DNA of 64,000 nt, from NCBI RefSeq assembly GCF_021412585.1, contig NZ_JAKCMI010000027.1, positions 174,489 through 238,488 of the forward strand, given 5' to 3'. Positions within the stretch are counted from its first letter, which is position 1. Every line of letters starts with the position of its first letter. The stretch is from Halomonas alkalisoli. GTDB taxonomy: Bacteria > Pseudomonadota > Gammaproteobacteria > Pseudomonadales > Halomonadaceae. A model generated the notes under the pieces. That model was not told the origin of the DNA, ran no database searches, and saw only the letters and a program-made list of their open reading frames with translations. Positions 56,319 through 63,904 of this stretch are shown piece after piece. The position numbers and the translations under genes are program-made.

Positions 56319-57755
56319 ATGGGAAACGTATCAGGCATCGTAAAATCCGCCCGCAACATCATGCGGCAAGACACCGGCACCGGCAGCGACGAGCTGCGCA
56401 TTCTGCAACTGGGCTGGATGCTGTTTCTGAAAATTTTCAGCGACAAGGACAAAGAACTGGAGCTGATGGACGACAACTACAGCTCACCTATCCCCGCAGA
56501 GCTGCACTGGGACGAATGGGCCGGCGATGACGAAGGGATGACCGGCGACGAGCTGTTGCAGTTTGTTGATCGCAAGCTGTTCCCCACGCTCTCCGAGATT
56601 GATCTGTCCACCGCCAAGCGCCGCGCCGTGCTGGTGCATGAGGTGTTTGCCAACAACTACAACTACATGAAATCCGGCATTCACCTGCGTCAGGTGATCA
56701 ACAAGCTCAACGAAATCGACTTCAACAACAGCAAAGACCTGCACCTGTTCGGCCAGATTTACGAAACCTTCCTGAGCGAACTGCAAAGCGCCGGCACCCT
56801 GGGCGAGTTCTACACCCCCCGCGCCATTACCCAGTTGATGACCGAAATGGTGAATCCCGAACACGGCGAAACGGTGCTCGACCCGGCTTGCGGCACCGGC
56901 GGCTTTTTAACGGCGGTGATCGAGCACCTCAAGGCCAGCGCCAGCACTGTAGCCGAGCGTGAAGCCATTGCCCACAATGTGCGCGGCTGGGAATACAAAC
57001 CATTGCCCTATATGCTGGCCAACACCAACCTGATCCTGCACGACATCATCACCCCCAATATCCAGTTTGGCGACTCCCTGCAACGCCCCCTGAGCGAATA
57101 CACCCGCAAAGACCGGGTAGACGTGATCATCGCCAACCCGCCTTTTGGTGGCGTAGTCTCCAATAACAATGAAAATAATTTTCCGCAAACCTACCGCACC
57201 AAGGAATCGGCGGACTTGTTCTTGATCCTGATGATTCACCTGCTCAAGGACGGTGGCCGCGCCGCTATCGTCCTGCCCGATGGCTCACTCACTGGCGACG
57301 GCGTCAAACAACGCATCCGCCAGAAACTGCTGGAAGACTGCAACCTGCACACCATCGTGCGCCTGCCCAACTCCGTGTTCCAGCCCTATGCCTCGGTGGC
57401 CACCAACCTGCTGTTTTTCACTAAGGGAGAGCCGACAAAAACCATCTGGTACTACGAACACAAACTGCCGGAAAGCTACAAGTCCTACTCTAAAACCAAG
57501 CCGATTCAGTTGACCGAGTTCGACTCCCTGAAAAACTGGTGGAGCTCAAATAAAGGGAAGCGCGAAGCCAACAAACAGGCCTGGCAGGTGGATATCGACA
57601 CCATCAAGGCCAATGGCTACAACCTCGACATCAAAAACCCGCATCGCGCCGAGGAAGAAAAACAGCACAGCAGCACCGAACTGCTCGACCTGCTGCATCA
57701 GTCCTTTGCCAAGGGTGATCAGCTGCTGGAGCAATTGCGCAAGGAGTTGGTGTAG
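56319..57755 (+). CDS. hsdM: Type I DNA methyltransferase subunit M
   Basis: This 478-residue N6-adenine methyltransferase has an N-terminal helical HsdM_N domain, the SAM motif DPACGTGGFLTAVIEHL (about 188-204) and the catalytic NPPFGG (about 272-277). It methylates the site chosen by HsdS and forms the M2S core with it. The start is one base after the previous stop, and the TAG stop shares its last base with the GTG start of hsdS. Length is normal for the EcoEI-like group. Confidence 0.96.
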   Translation: MGNVSGIVKSARNIMRQDTGTGSDELRILQLGWMLFLKIFSDKDKELELMDDNYSSPIPAELHWDEWAGDDEGMTGDELLQFVDRKLFPTLSEIDLSTAKRRAVLVHEVFANNYNYMKSGIHLRQVINKLNEIDFNNSKDLHLFGQIYETFLSELQSAGTLGEFYTPRAITQLMTEMVNPEHGETVLDPACGTGGFLTAVIEHLKASASTVAEREAIAHNVRGWEYKPLPYMLANTNLILHDIITPNIQFGDSLQRPLSEYTRKDRVDVIIANPPFGGVVSNNNENNFPQTYRTKESADLFLILMIHLLKDGGRAAIVLPDGSLTGDGVKQRIRQKLLEDCNLHTIVRLPNSVFQPYASVATNLLFFTKGEPTKTIWYYEHKLPESYKSYSKTKPIQLTEFDSLKNWWSSNKGKREANKQAWQVDIDTIKANGYNLDIKNPHRAEEEKQHSSTELLDLLHQSFAKGDQLLEQLRKELV

Positions 57756-59146
57756 TGAGCAATCCGGTACTCATTGGCGATTTTCTTCACCGTATTAAAA
57801 GGCCAATAAACCTTGAGCCAACATCACGGTACAAACTTGTCACTGTGAAGCTGTATCACAAGGGAGTAGTGCTACGTGAAGAAAAACTTGGCGCTGATAT
57901 AAAGTCAAAAATGTATCAGGTTAAAGAGGGTGATTTTATTTTTTCTGGCATTGACGCCAGAAATGGGGCTTTTGGTATTGTGCCGCCGGAACTGGACGGC
58001 GCAGTTGTTACCAACGATTTCTGGTGCTTTGAAATTGACGACGATGTGGTCGATAAAAGTTTCTTTTTGGAGCTCACTTCAACGCATTGGTTTGACGAGA
58101 TCTGCCGAAAAGGCAGTGATGGCACAACGCAACGAATTCGCTTACAAAAAGATAAATTTTTTAACCAGACAATTTACCTCCCCGATTTGACAGAACAGCG
58201 AGTATTCAATAAGCAATTTCAGGCGATCAAAGCAAGAAGTACAACATTATCTTCCGAACTCACCCACCAACAAGCCCTTCTGAAAAAACTGCGTCAGCAG
58301 ATTTTACAAGAAGCCATCGAAGGCAAACTCACCGCCGAATGGCGCGCGCAAAACCCCGATGTGGAACCGGCCAGCGAACTGCTCAAACGCATCGCCACCG
58401 AAAAAGCGCAGCTGGTCAAAGACAAAAAAATCAAAGCGCAAAAACCGTTGCCACCGATTACGGACGAGGAAAAACCGTTCGAACTGCCGCAGGGGTGGGA
58501 ATGGTGTCGGTTGGCTGATGTTACCTACGGATTTCAATACGGAACCAGTAGCAAATCAAAGAAAACAGGTGATGTTCCGGTCCTAAGAATGGGGAATATT
58601 CAATCTGGTGATATAGACTGGGATGGATTGGTATATTCAAATGATCCAGTTGAAATTGAGAAATATGAACTGATCGAAGGTGATGTACTGTTTAATCGTA
58701 CGAACAGTAGAGAGCTGGTTGGAAAAACAGCTCTATATAGAGGTGAGCACCCAGCGATCTATGCCGGTTACTTGGTTCGGTTCCACATGGCAGGCAGCAT
58801 CTCACCTGATTATGCAAATTTAGTGATGAATTCGCGCCTACATTCAGCATGGTGCGATGAAGTTAAAACTGATGCACTTGGTCAGTCAAACATAAATGCT
58901 ACAAAACTATCTAACTTCCGGTTTCCCCTAGCAGCGATTGATGAGCAAGAAAAAATAGTCGACAAGGCATATAAACTCCTCGCCATCTGCGATCAACTGG
59001 AAACCCAGATCACCCAAAACCAGAACCACGCCGAACAACTGATGCAAGCGGTGTTAAAAGAAGCCTTCAGCCATAACAGCGCAGCTGAACCCGCAGCGAA
59101 GAATAACAAAGTCAGCGCTGATACCCCAGAGGCTGCCCGTGCTTAA
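57755..59146 (+). CDS. hsdS: Type I specificity subunit S
   Basis: This 463-residue protein has two target-recognition domains separated by a conserved helical spacer. TRD1 is about residues 5-145, and spacer helix 1 includes LTHQQALLKKLRQQILQEAIEGKLT. TRD2 begins near residue 245 (LPQGWEWCRLADVTYGF), and the distal helix ends ITQNQNHAEQLMQAVLKEAF. It sets the bipartite DNA target. The two TRDs are visibly more AT-rich than the spacers, typical of domain exchange. The start is GTG at 57755. The end overlaps kwaA by 8 bases. Confidence 0.94.
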   Translation: MSNPVLIGDFLHRIKRPINLEPTSRYKLVTVKLYHKGVVLREEKLGADIKSKMYQVKEGDFIFSGIDARNGAFGIVPPELDGAVVTNDFWCFEIDDDVVDKSFFLELTSTHWFDEICRKGSDGTTQRIRLQKDKFFNQTIYLPDLTEQRVFNKQFQAIKARSTTLSSELTHQQALLKKLRQQILQEAIEGKLTAEWRAQNPDVEPASELLKRIATEKAQLVKDKKIKAQKPLPPITDEEKPFELPQGWEWCRLADVTYGFQYGTSSKSKKTGDVPVLRMGNIQSGDIDWDGLVYSNDPVEIEKYELIEGDVLFNRTNSRELVGKTALYRGEHPAIYAGYLVRFHMAGSISPDYANLVMNSRLHSAWCDEVKTDALGQSNINATKLSNFRFPLAAIDEQEKIVDKAYKLLAICDQLETQITQNQNHAEQLMQAVLKEAFSHNSAAEPAAKNNKVSADTPEAARA

Positions 59147-59708
59147 TCGGCTCGCCAAATTGGCGCTGGTGTCTACGGCACTTGCGCCCATTTTTCTGAC
59201 GCTGTGGTTTGTCGAAATCAGCAGTTCATGGCTGCGCGGTTTGCCGTGGACGGAGAATCTGGCCGCTCATTGGCTAGTGGGCAGCGGCTATCTGCTGGCC
59301 GCGCTGGTGTTAAGTGGCCTGTGCTTTGGACTGGTATGGCTGTCTGCCTCGCGCCACGGGCTGGAGCGTCTGCCGGTGAAGATCAAATCGGTCAAAACCG
59401 TGGACAAGGAGATCGTCGGCTTTCTGCTGGTCTACCTGCTGCCGCTGATCAACCAGAGCCAGAGCACCATCAGTCTGCCGGTGCTGGTGTTTGTGGCGGT
59501 GATCTTCTTCTTTATCGTCTACAACTCCCACGCCTACCACTTCAACCCTTTGCTGGGTTTTTTCGGCTATCACTTCTTTGAAGTGACGATCGAAGGCGAC
59601 ATCACCTATGTGCTGGTCACCCGCCAGAACATTACCGATTGCAAGGCCGTCTCACAGGTGGTGCAATTAACGGAATATATGATATTGGATGCCAACCATG
59701 CCAAATAA
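59139..59708 (+). CDS. kwaA: Kiwa defence membrane protein KwaA
   Basis: This 189-residue membrane protein has four hydrophobic segments: about 8-28, 46-70, 92-108 and 112-130. The soluble C-terminal strand-rich tail is HFFEVTIEGDITYVLVTRQNI. Size, four-helix layout and the DUF4868 partner match KwaA of the two-gene Kiwa anti-phage system, where the membrane protein senses infection and recruits or controls KwaB. The GTG start at 59139 lies inside the hsdS 3' end, so it is translationally coupled to the restriction system. Confidence 0.82.
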   Translation: MLNRLAKLALVSTALAPIFLTLWFVEISSSWLRGLPWTENLAAHWLVGSGYLLAALVLSGLCFGLVWLSASRHGLERLPVKIKSVKTVDKEIVGFLLVYLLPLINQSQSTISLPVLVFVAVIFFFIVYNSHAYHFNPLLGFFGYHFFEVTIEGDITYVLVTRQNITDCKAVSQVVQLTEYMILDANHAK

Positions 59709-60594
59709 CAATAATCCTTCCAACCTGTTCGCTTTGGTCGATGATGACGATGCTCCCATCCGTCGCATACCACTGACCGCCGCACTCAATACCGAACTGG
59801 CACAATTGTTCGCCGAGCAACAGTCGACACTGCTTGGCGACCGGCAGTCGATCGCCTTTACCGGCAGCTACAACGTGGATGAAGGCGAAATCTTCACCAT
59901 TGCCGATTACCCATTGCCACCCGCCATCAGACAGGCCATCGGCAATCCGCTCACCTGTCCGGTGCTGGACCTCAATGCCGAAACGCACCGCATCAAGGCC
60001 TTGTTTAGCGGCACTTGGACAGAAGCCAACAAAACCGTTAACTTTCAGGTTTTCGATGCCGGTAAGTTGCTCAAGCGCGGTTTTACCCTGATCGGCAGTG
60101 GCGACACTTACAAAAAACTGGAAGAGCCGGGGATGATGCTGCAAGACAAACTCACCACCCATTTCCATAACGGCACCCTGTATTTTACTTCTTACCACAA
60201 CACTAAACGCTTTCTGGATCTGGCCGAATACTACCGAGAAGCCACCGACACCGATCTCGAGGGCTTCGCCGCCACCGACCTCTTTGCCTTTGAAGACCAA
60301 GCAGGATTCAAGGAGCAGGCCGACTCCATCATCCGCAAGAAAATCGCCCTGTTGCAGAAGAATGAAGTACTGAAAGACATCACCGTCACCGACATCCAAG
60401 TCGTCGCCTACACCTTCAATGCCGAACTGCCAGAAGATCACCACATCACCATTATCGTCAACGACGACGGCAAGCTGGTTATCCCGGAAGACAAGAAACA
60501 ACTGAAGGAGCTGATCCGCTTTCTGGACGAAGACTACGTGACCGCACCCTTGACCAAACGGAAATGTCTCACCAATTCCAAGCAATACCTGTGA
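59698..60594 (+). CDS. kwaB: Kiwa defence DNA-binding protein KwaB (DUF4868)
   Basis: This 298-residue soluble protein starts MPNNNNPSNLFALVDD. Its DUF4868-type core includes NFQVFDAGKLLKRGFTLI, TYFTSYHNTKRFLDLAEYY-like (LYFTSYHNTKRFLDLAEYY) and KEQADSIIRKKIALLQKNEVL, and the C-terminal half ends FLDEDYVTAPLTKRKCLTNSKQYL. KwaB is the cytoplasmic effector that binds DNA and interferes with phage DNA late in infection. ATG 59698 is preferred to 59689 by distance from a weak GGA. It overlaps kwaA by 11 bases and is the last gene of the operon. Confidence 0.82.
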   Translation: MPNNNNPSNLFALVDDDDAPIRRIPLTAALNTELAQLFAEQQSTLLGDRQSIAFTGSYNVDEGEIFTIADYPLPPAIRQAIGNPLTCPVLDLNAETHRIKALFSGTWTEANKTVNFQVFDAGKLLKRGFTLIGSGDTYKKLEEPGMMLQDKLTTHFHNGTLYFTSYHNTKRFLDLAEYYREATDTDLEGFAATDLFAFEDQAGFKEQADSIIRKKIALLQKNEVLKDITVTDIQVVAYTFNAELPEDHHITIIVNDDGKLVIPEDKKQLKELIRFLDEDYVTAPLTKRKCLTNSKQYL

Positions 60595-60612
60595 GCCACT
60601 AATGAAAAGGGC

Positions 60613-60684
60613 ATATAACAAAGTGCTGCTGTCGGACAAATTTTCCGCTGCGCTACAAATTTGCCGCAGAGCACGATGTTAAAT
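60613..60684 (+). repeat. attC-like imperfect hairpin after kwaB
   Basis: This 72-base imperfect palindrome has outer arms TAACAAAGTGCT(G)C and GCAGAGCACGATGTTA. The inner arms CGGACAAATTT and AAATTTGCCG pair except for one extra A on the left strand, like the extrahelical base of integron attC sites. The right end, GTTAAAT, fits the attC core GTTRRRY. The left core, ATATAAC, is imperfect. It lies 18 bp after the kwaB stop. It could be an old cassette recombination site or simply a terminator hairpin. Confidence 0.4.
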
Positions 60685-60708
60685 CAGTATTTTCTGAGAG
60701 CCAGCTTC

Positions 60709-60880
60709 TGGTCGATTTCTGCCATTGGATCGATTTTTCAACTAGGTGGAAACAAAAGCAGTTATTTTTCACTCTTGTCGCAGCGCTGCTGTTTGTATTA
60801 ATCGGTAAGATTAGTTAACACCGCGGTCGCGAGCTAAAGCTACCTCCAACAACGTTCTTTTCTTGTGTGGTGGCGCGTCA
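60709..60880 (+). repeat. Island repeat, array A unit 1
   Basis: This 172-bp unit starts TGGTCGATTTCTGCCATTGG and ends GTGGCGCGTCA. It contains the inner palindrome GCAGCGCTGC and the core CGCGAGCTAAAGCTACCTCC followed by AACAACGTTCTTTTCTT. It is immediately followed by unit 2 in the same orientation. Confidence 0.85.
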
Positions 60881-61057
60881 TGGCCGATTTCTGCCATTGA
60901 ATCGATTTGCAAGCTATAGGAAGTGGAACCAAACGCAGCGATTTTTCCACTTTTATAGCAGGGCGGCTGTTGGTCTCCATCGGCAAGACTGGCAACACCG
61001 CGGACGCGAGCTAAAGCTACCTCCAACAACGTTCTTTTCTTATGCTGTGGCGCATCA
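60881..61057 (+). repeat. Island repeat, array A unit 2
   Basis: This 177-bp unit is tandem to unit 1. The ends are highly conserved (TGGCCGATTTCTGCCATTG, GCGAGCTAAAGCTACCTCC) while the middle differs. A trace of a third unit start (TAGCCGCTAGCTG) follows at 61058. Confidence 0.85.
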
Positions 61058-61076
61058 TAGCCGCTAGCTGATCTAG

Positions 61077-61640
61077 CTAGCGCGTCGAGGTGCGAGCGTT
61101 CGATGCTGCTCCGCGAACCTTTGCCTCACCTTCAAGCAATACGCTCCATGCCTTGCGCCTCAGCTCCTGGTCACCCGCTGCCATCACTTCGAGGAGTCGG
61201 CGCTTCTCGGCCAGATAAACCCGGGCGAAGCCAGGGTCTCGCGCGACGATGCTGACGGTGTTGTCGATCAGGTCGGCGTACTTGATGGTCTGAGCCTCTG
61301 GGGAAATCTCGGCCAGCCTGTCACGCTCCAGCGCCTTGCGGTGGGTACGGTTACCGATTTCGGGATCGGTGAATTGATCCGTCAGCTCCTGGACCAGGAC
61401 GGTGACTCGCTGACCGAAGCACTCCTCGATGTCCATCGGCGTAACGTCGGTATCCTCAAGCACGTCATGCAGCAAGGCTGCAGCGATCAGCTCCGGGGTC
61501 GCCGTCTCGACGGCTGACACCATCTCCGAGACGGCCACCGGATGGTGCCAGTAGGGCTCGCCGGTGTATTTGCGTTGCTGCCCCACGGCTTGGTGGGCGG
61601 CCCTGCTGAACAGTGCAGCCCGTTCGATCATGTCGTCCAC
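61077..61640 (-). CDS. Small HD-domain (p)ppGpp hydrolase-like protein
   Basis: This 187-residue HD-superfamily protein has the RelA/SpoT hydrolase pattern: an early YWHHPVAVSEMV, LLHDVLEDTDV with the HD..ED residues, and the late KYADLIDNTVSI in place of KLADRLHN. It lacks synthetase and regulatory domains, so it resembles the small alarmone hydrolases of the MESH1/SAH type. It could lower (p)ppGpp or hydrolyse related nucleotides. The start is GTG at 61640 (AGGG upstream) or ATG at 61631. It lies between the two repeat arrays next to the defence operon. Confidence 0.85.
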   Translation of the reverse strand: MDDMIERAALFSRAAHQAVGQQRKYTGEPYWHHPVAVSEMVSAVETATPELIAAALLHDVLEDTDVTPMDIEECFGQRVTVLVQELTDQFTDPEIGNRTHRKALERDRLAEISPEAQTIKYADLIDNTVSIVARDPGFARVYLAEKRRLLEVMAAGDQELRRKAWSVLLEGEAKVRGAASNARTSTR

Positions 61641-61721
61641 TTGGGTAACGCCCTGTACTCAACATTCCCCATAAGGATGCCAGATATCTATCGGCCTTGG
61701 GCTTCTCACGTAGGGCAACAT

Positions 61722-62306
61722 TCAAGGCAATAGCATCTGGATCAGCTCCCCTCGTTCCATCTCCAGCATCTCTTCCACCATCAGGTTCTTCATCGGGTCG
61801 TCGCTTGCCTGCCACTCCTCTAGCAGGTCGGCGGCCTCGGATGTTTCGGCCAGGCGAGCCGCCAGGATGTGATTGGCGTTGGGATGGTCGTCTGGCTCGC
61901 CGGCCATGACATAGGCGGCCTCCACCTCCGCATAGCACGCCAAGGCATCGTCCGTGGCTCCTTCCAGGCGCTCTTGCAGCATGCAGCGCAGCAGCATTCC
62001 CTCCTTGTGTAATTCCCCTTCGTGCAGTTCATCCAGGTCACGTTTGGCTTCCTCGTAACGGCCGAGGCTGGCGAGAAGCTGTGCGCGGCTGTTGAGCAAT
62101 TCGGCGTTGTCGGGGTGTCGTTCCAGCCCTTCATCGTAGATCGCAAGAACGTTTTCGAGCTGCTGCGTATCGCCCATGGCTTCCATGAGGGCGGTGCCGG
62201 CGCGTTCCAGGTAGTGTGCCGGTGGCTCGCCGATGGCTGGTGAGCAGGCAGTTAGTAGTAGGGAGGTGAGCAGAGTGACTATCGAGATGAGAAGGGTTTT
62301 GTTCAC
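61722..62306 (-). CDS. TPR-type lipoprotein of unknown function
   Basis: This 194-residue lipoprotein has a signal peptide with lipobox LLLTAC. Helical TPR-like repeats follow (ENVLAIYDEGLERHPDNAELLNSRAQLLASLGRYEEAKRDL region at about residues 50-95). The C-terminus is acidic. The GTG start at 62306 overlaps the TGA of a short coding remnant upstream (GTGA), which suggests it was once the second gene of a coupled pair. No specific family recognised. Confidence 0.7.
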   Translation of the reverse strand: MNKTLLISIVTLLTSLLLTACSPAIGEPPAHYLERAGTALMEAMGDTQQLENVLAIYDEGLERHPDNAELLNSRAQLLASLGRYEEAKRDLDELHEGELHKEGMLLRCMLQERLEGATDDALACYAEVEAAYVMAGEPDDHPNANHILAARLAETSEAADLLEEWQASDDPMKNLMVEEMLEMERGELIQMLLP

Positions 62307-62398
62307 TGTGGTTCTACCTCGATCTCGAAGGTGACTTCTGTCGTGCCGGAAGCCAGGTGGCCCGAGCCGCTGGAAAAGAAGTAGCCGCCAGGATGCCA
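62303..62398 (-). pseudogene. Possible 3' remnant of a decayed gene
   Basis: Read on minus, this gives WHPGGYFFSSGSGHLASG and continues TTEVTFEIEVEPQ to a stop that overlaps the following GTG start by GTGA. The composition looks like a real C-terminal beta-strand region, and the overlap is typical of coupled genes. The frame does not continue as a convincing protein further upstream, so the 5' part appears lost or frameshifted. Confidence 0.3.
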
Positions 62399-62497
62399 CG
62401 CTGATAGGGGGCGCCGGTGCCAAGGTCTCGTGATCGCTGAAATTTGAGGGTGATCTGGATAAGATACGCGCGCCACCCTGCGCTTTTAGTCACGCGT

Positions 62498-63331
62498 TCA
62501 ACGATGCAACAATACCGGCTGCGCCGCCGAACGCAAGATCGTCTCAGTGGTCGAGCCTAGCAGCCACTCTCGAATGCGCCCCTCGCCGAAGGCGCCGATG
62601 GTGATCAAGTCACCCGGCTGCGCCATGCTCAGGATCACGTCGGCCGGATCGCCCTTGCGGATATCGGTGTCGACCTTGACCTTGTGGCTGGCCGCATAGA
62701 GCTCGACGGTCTCCAGATGACGACGGGCAACGTGTTCCTCGTGATGCACGCTGACAGCCCTCACCGGCAGCACAAGCCTCTGAGCGAGTTCGATGGCATA
62801 GTTCATAGCCTCTCGGGCCGGCTTGGAGCCATCGAAGCCGAGCAGGACCTGTGTGATCTCCTGGAAATCGGCGCCGGCGAGCAGTACCGGCTGATCGGCC
62901 GTACGCAACACCCGCTCCACCACTTCGCCCAGTCCCTTGGTATCGCCTAGGCCCGCGGACTCGCCCCGCCGCCCCATGACGATCAGATCGCTGTCGCTCG
63001 CGGCATCGAGAATCCGCACCGCGGGCACGCCACTGAGCCTGTCGACACGACACTCGATGCCCGCTGCCTCGATCTCGGCCTTGACCGCTTCCAGCAGAAG
63101 CTCACCCTGCTCTTCAAGCTGCTGCAGGGTCTGCTCCCGGAGCCGCAAGGCGGCTTCGACGACGCCGGGGCGCGACTCATCGCTAAAGTAAGAGAATTCC
63201 GTGAGCCGAGAGTCGATAACAAACACCGCATGCACCGTCCCCTCCAGTCGGCGCGCCATGTCGATCGCGTACCGGCGAGCCACCTCGGCGGACGGAGAAG
63301 AATCGATAGCCAGCAGTATGGACTGCATCAT
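62498..63331 (-). CDS. Tandem universal stress protein (UspA type)
   Basis: This 277-residue protein has two Usp domains. Domain 1 (residues 1-145) starts MMQSILLAIDSSPSAEVARRY and has GRRGESAGLGD. Domain 2 (about 150-277) has VLLGFDGSKPAREAMNYA and an intact GxxGxG-type ATP-site region, IGAFGEGRIREWLLGST. GGGAG 9 bases before the ATG at 63331 sets the start. Tandem Usps act in stress survival, often through nucleotide binding. Confidence 0.9.
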   Translation of the reverse strand: MMQSILLAIDSSPSAEVARRYAIDMARRLEGTVHAVFVIDSRLTEFSYFSDESRPGVVEAALRLREQTLQQLEEQGELLLEAVKAEIEAAGIECRVDRLSGVPAVRILDAASDSDLIVMGRRGESAGLGDTKGLGEVVERVLRTADQPVLLAGADFQEITQVLLGFDGSKPAREAMNYAIELAQRLVLPVRAVSVHHEEHVARRHLETVELYAASHKVKVDTDIRKGDPADVILSMAQPGDLITIGAFGEGRIREWLLGSTTETILRSAAQPVLLHR

Positions 63332-63556
63332 GGCGTCAATCTCCCAATTGTTGCCCGGTCTTGTGTCCCTTCTCATAGTCTAGCAGGTGCGACTACTGTC
63401 ACCCGTCCACTTGCTCCTTCACCTTGTCGACGATGTGCCGGCCAAGGGGAATGGCCGAGGTGGCGGCGGGCGACGGAGCATTCACCTATCATCGTGCTTT
63501 GCGCATCGCAGAGGAATTCCAGAGCGTTGTATGAAAATTCTCTGGATATCTGCTTC
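63332..63556 (+). other. Gap between the Usp gene and repeat array B
   Basis: No gene is supported here. The upstream end presumably holds the usp promoter on the minus strand. The right end shares GCTTCTGG with the sequence just before array A unit 1, so both arrays begin at the same kind of junction. Confidence 0.5.
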
Positions 63557-63730
63557 TGGCCGATTTCTGCCATTGGACTGATTTTACAACTAGGTGGTGG
63601 AAACAAAGGCAGTTTTTTTCACTCTTGTAGCAGCGCTGCTGTTGGTATTAATCGGCAAGGTTTGGTGACACCGCGGTCGCGAGCTAAAGCTACCTCCAAC
63701 AACGTTCTTTTCTTGTTTGATGGCGCATCA
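63557..63730 (+). repeat. Island repeat, array B unit 1
   Basis: This 174-bp unit starts TGGCCGATTTCTGCCATTGG and ends GATGGCGCATCA. It is nearly identical to unit 2 of this array and similar to array A unit 1 throughout, in the same orientation. Confidence 0.9.
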
Positions 63731-63904
63731 TGGCCGATTTCTGCCATTGGACTGATTTTACAACTAGGTGGTGGAAACAAAGGCAGTTATTTTTTACTCT
63801 GTCGCAGCGCTGCTGTTGGTATTAATCGGCAAGGTTTGGTGACACCGCGGTCGCGAGCTAAAGCTACCTCCAACAATGTTTCTTTCTTATGCGGTGGCGA
63901 GTCA
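63731..63904 (+). repeat. Island repeat, array B unit 2
   Basis: This 174-bp unit is tandem to the previous one. It ends GGTGGCGAGTCA exactly where the IS3-family terminal sequence begins. Confidence 0.9.

Noticed and set aside
60709..63904. The repeat arrays considered as a CRISPR array.
   Set aside because: Units are about 174 bp, tandem without unique spacers, and no cas genes are present.
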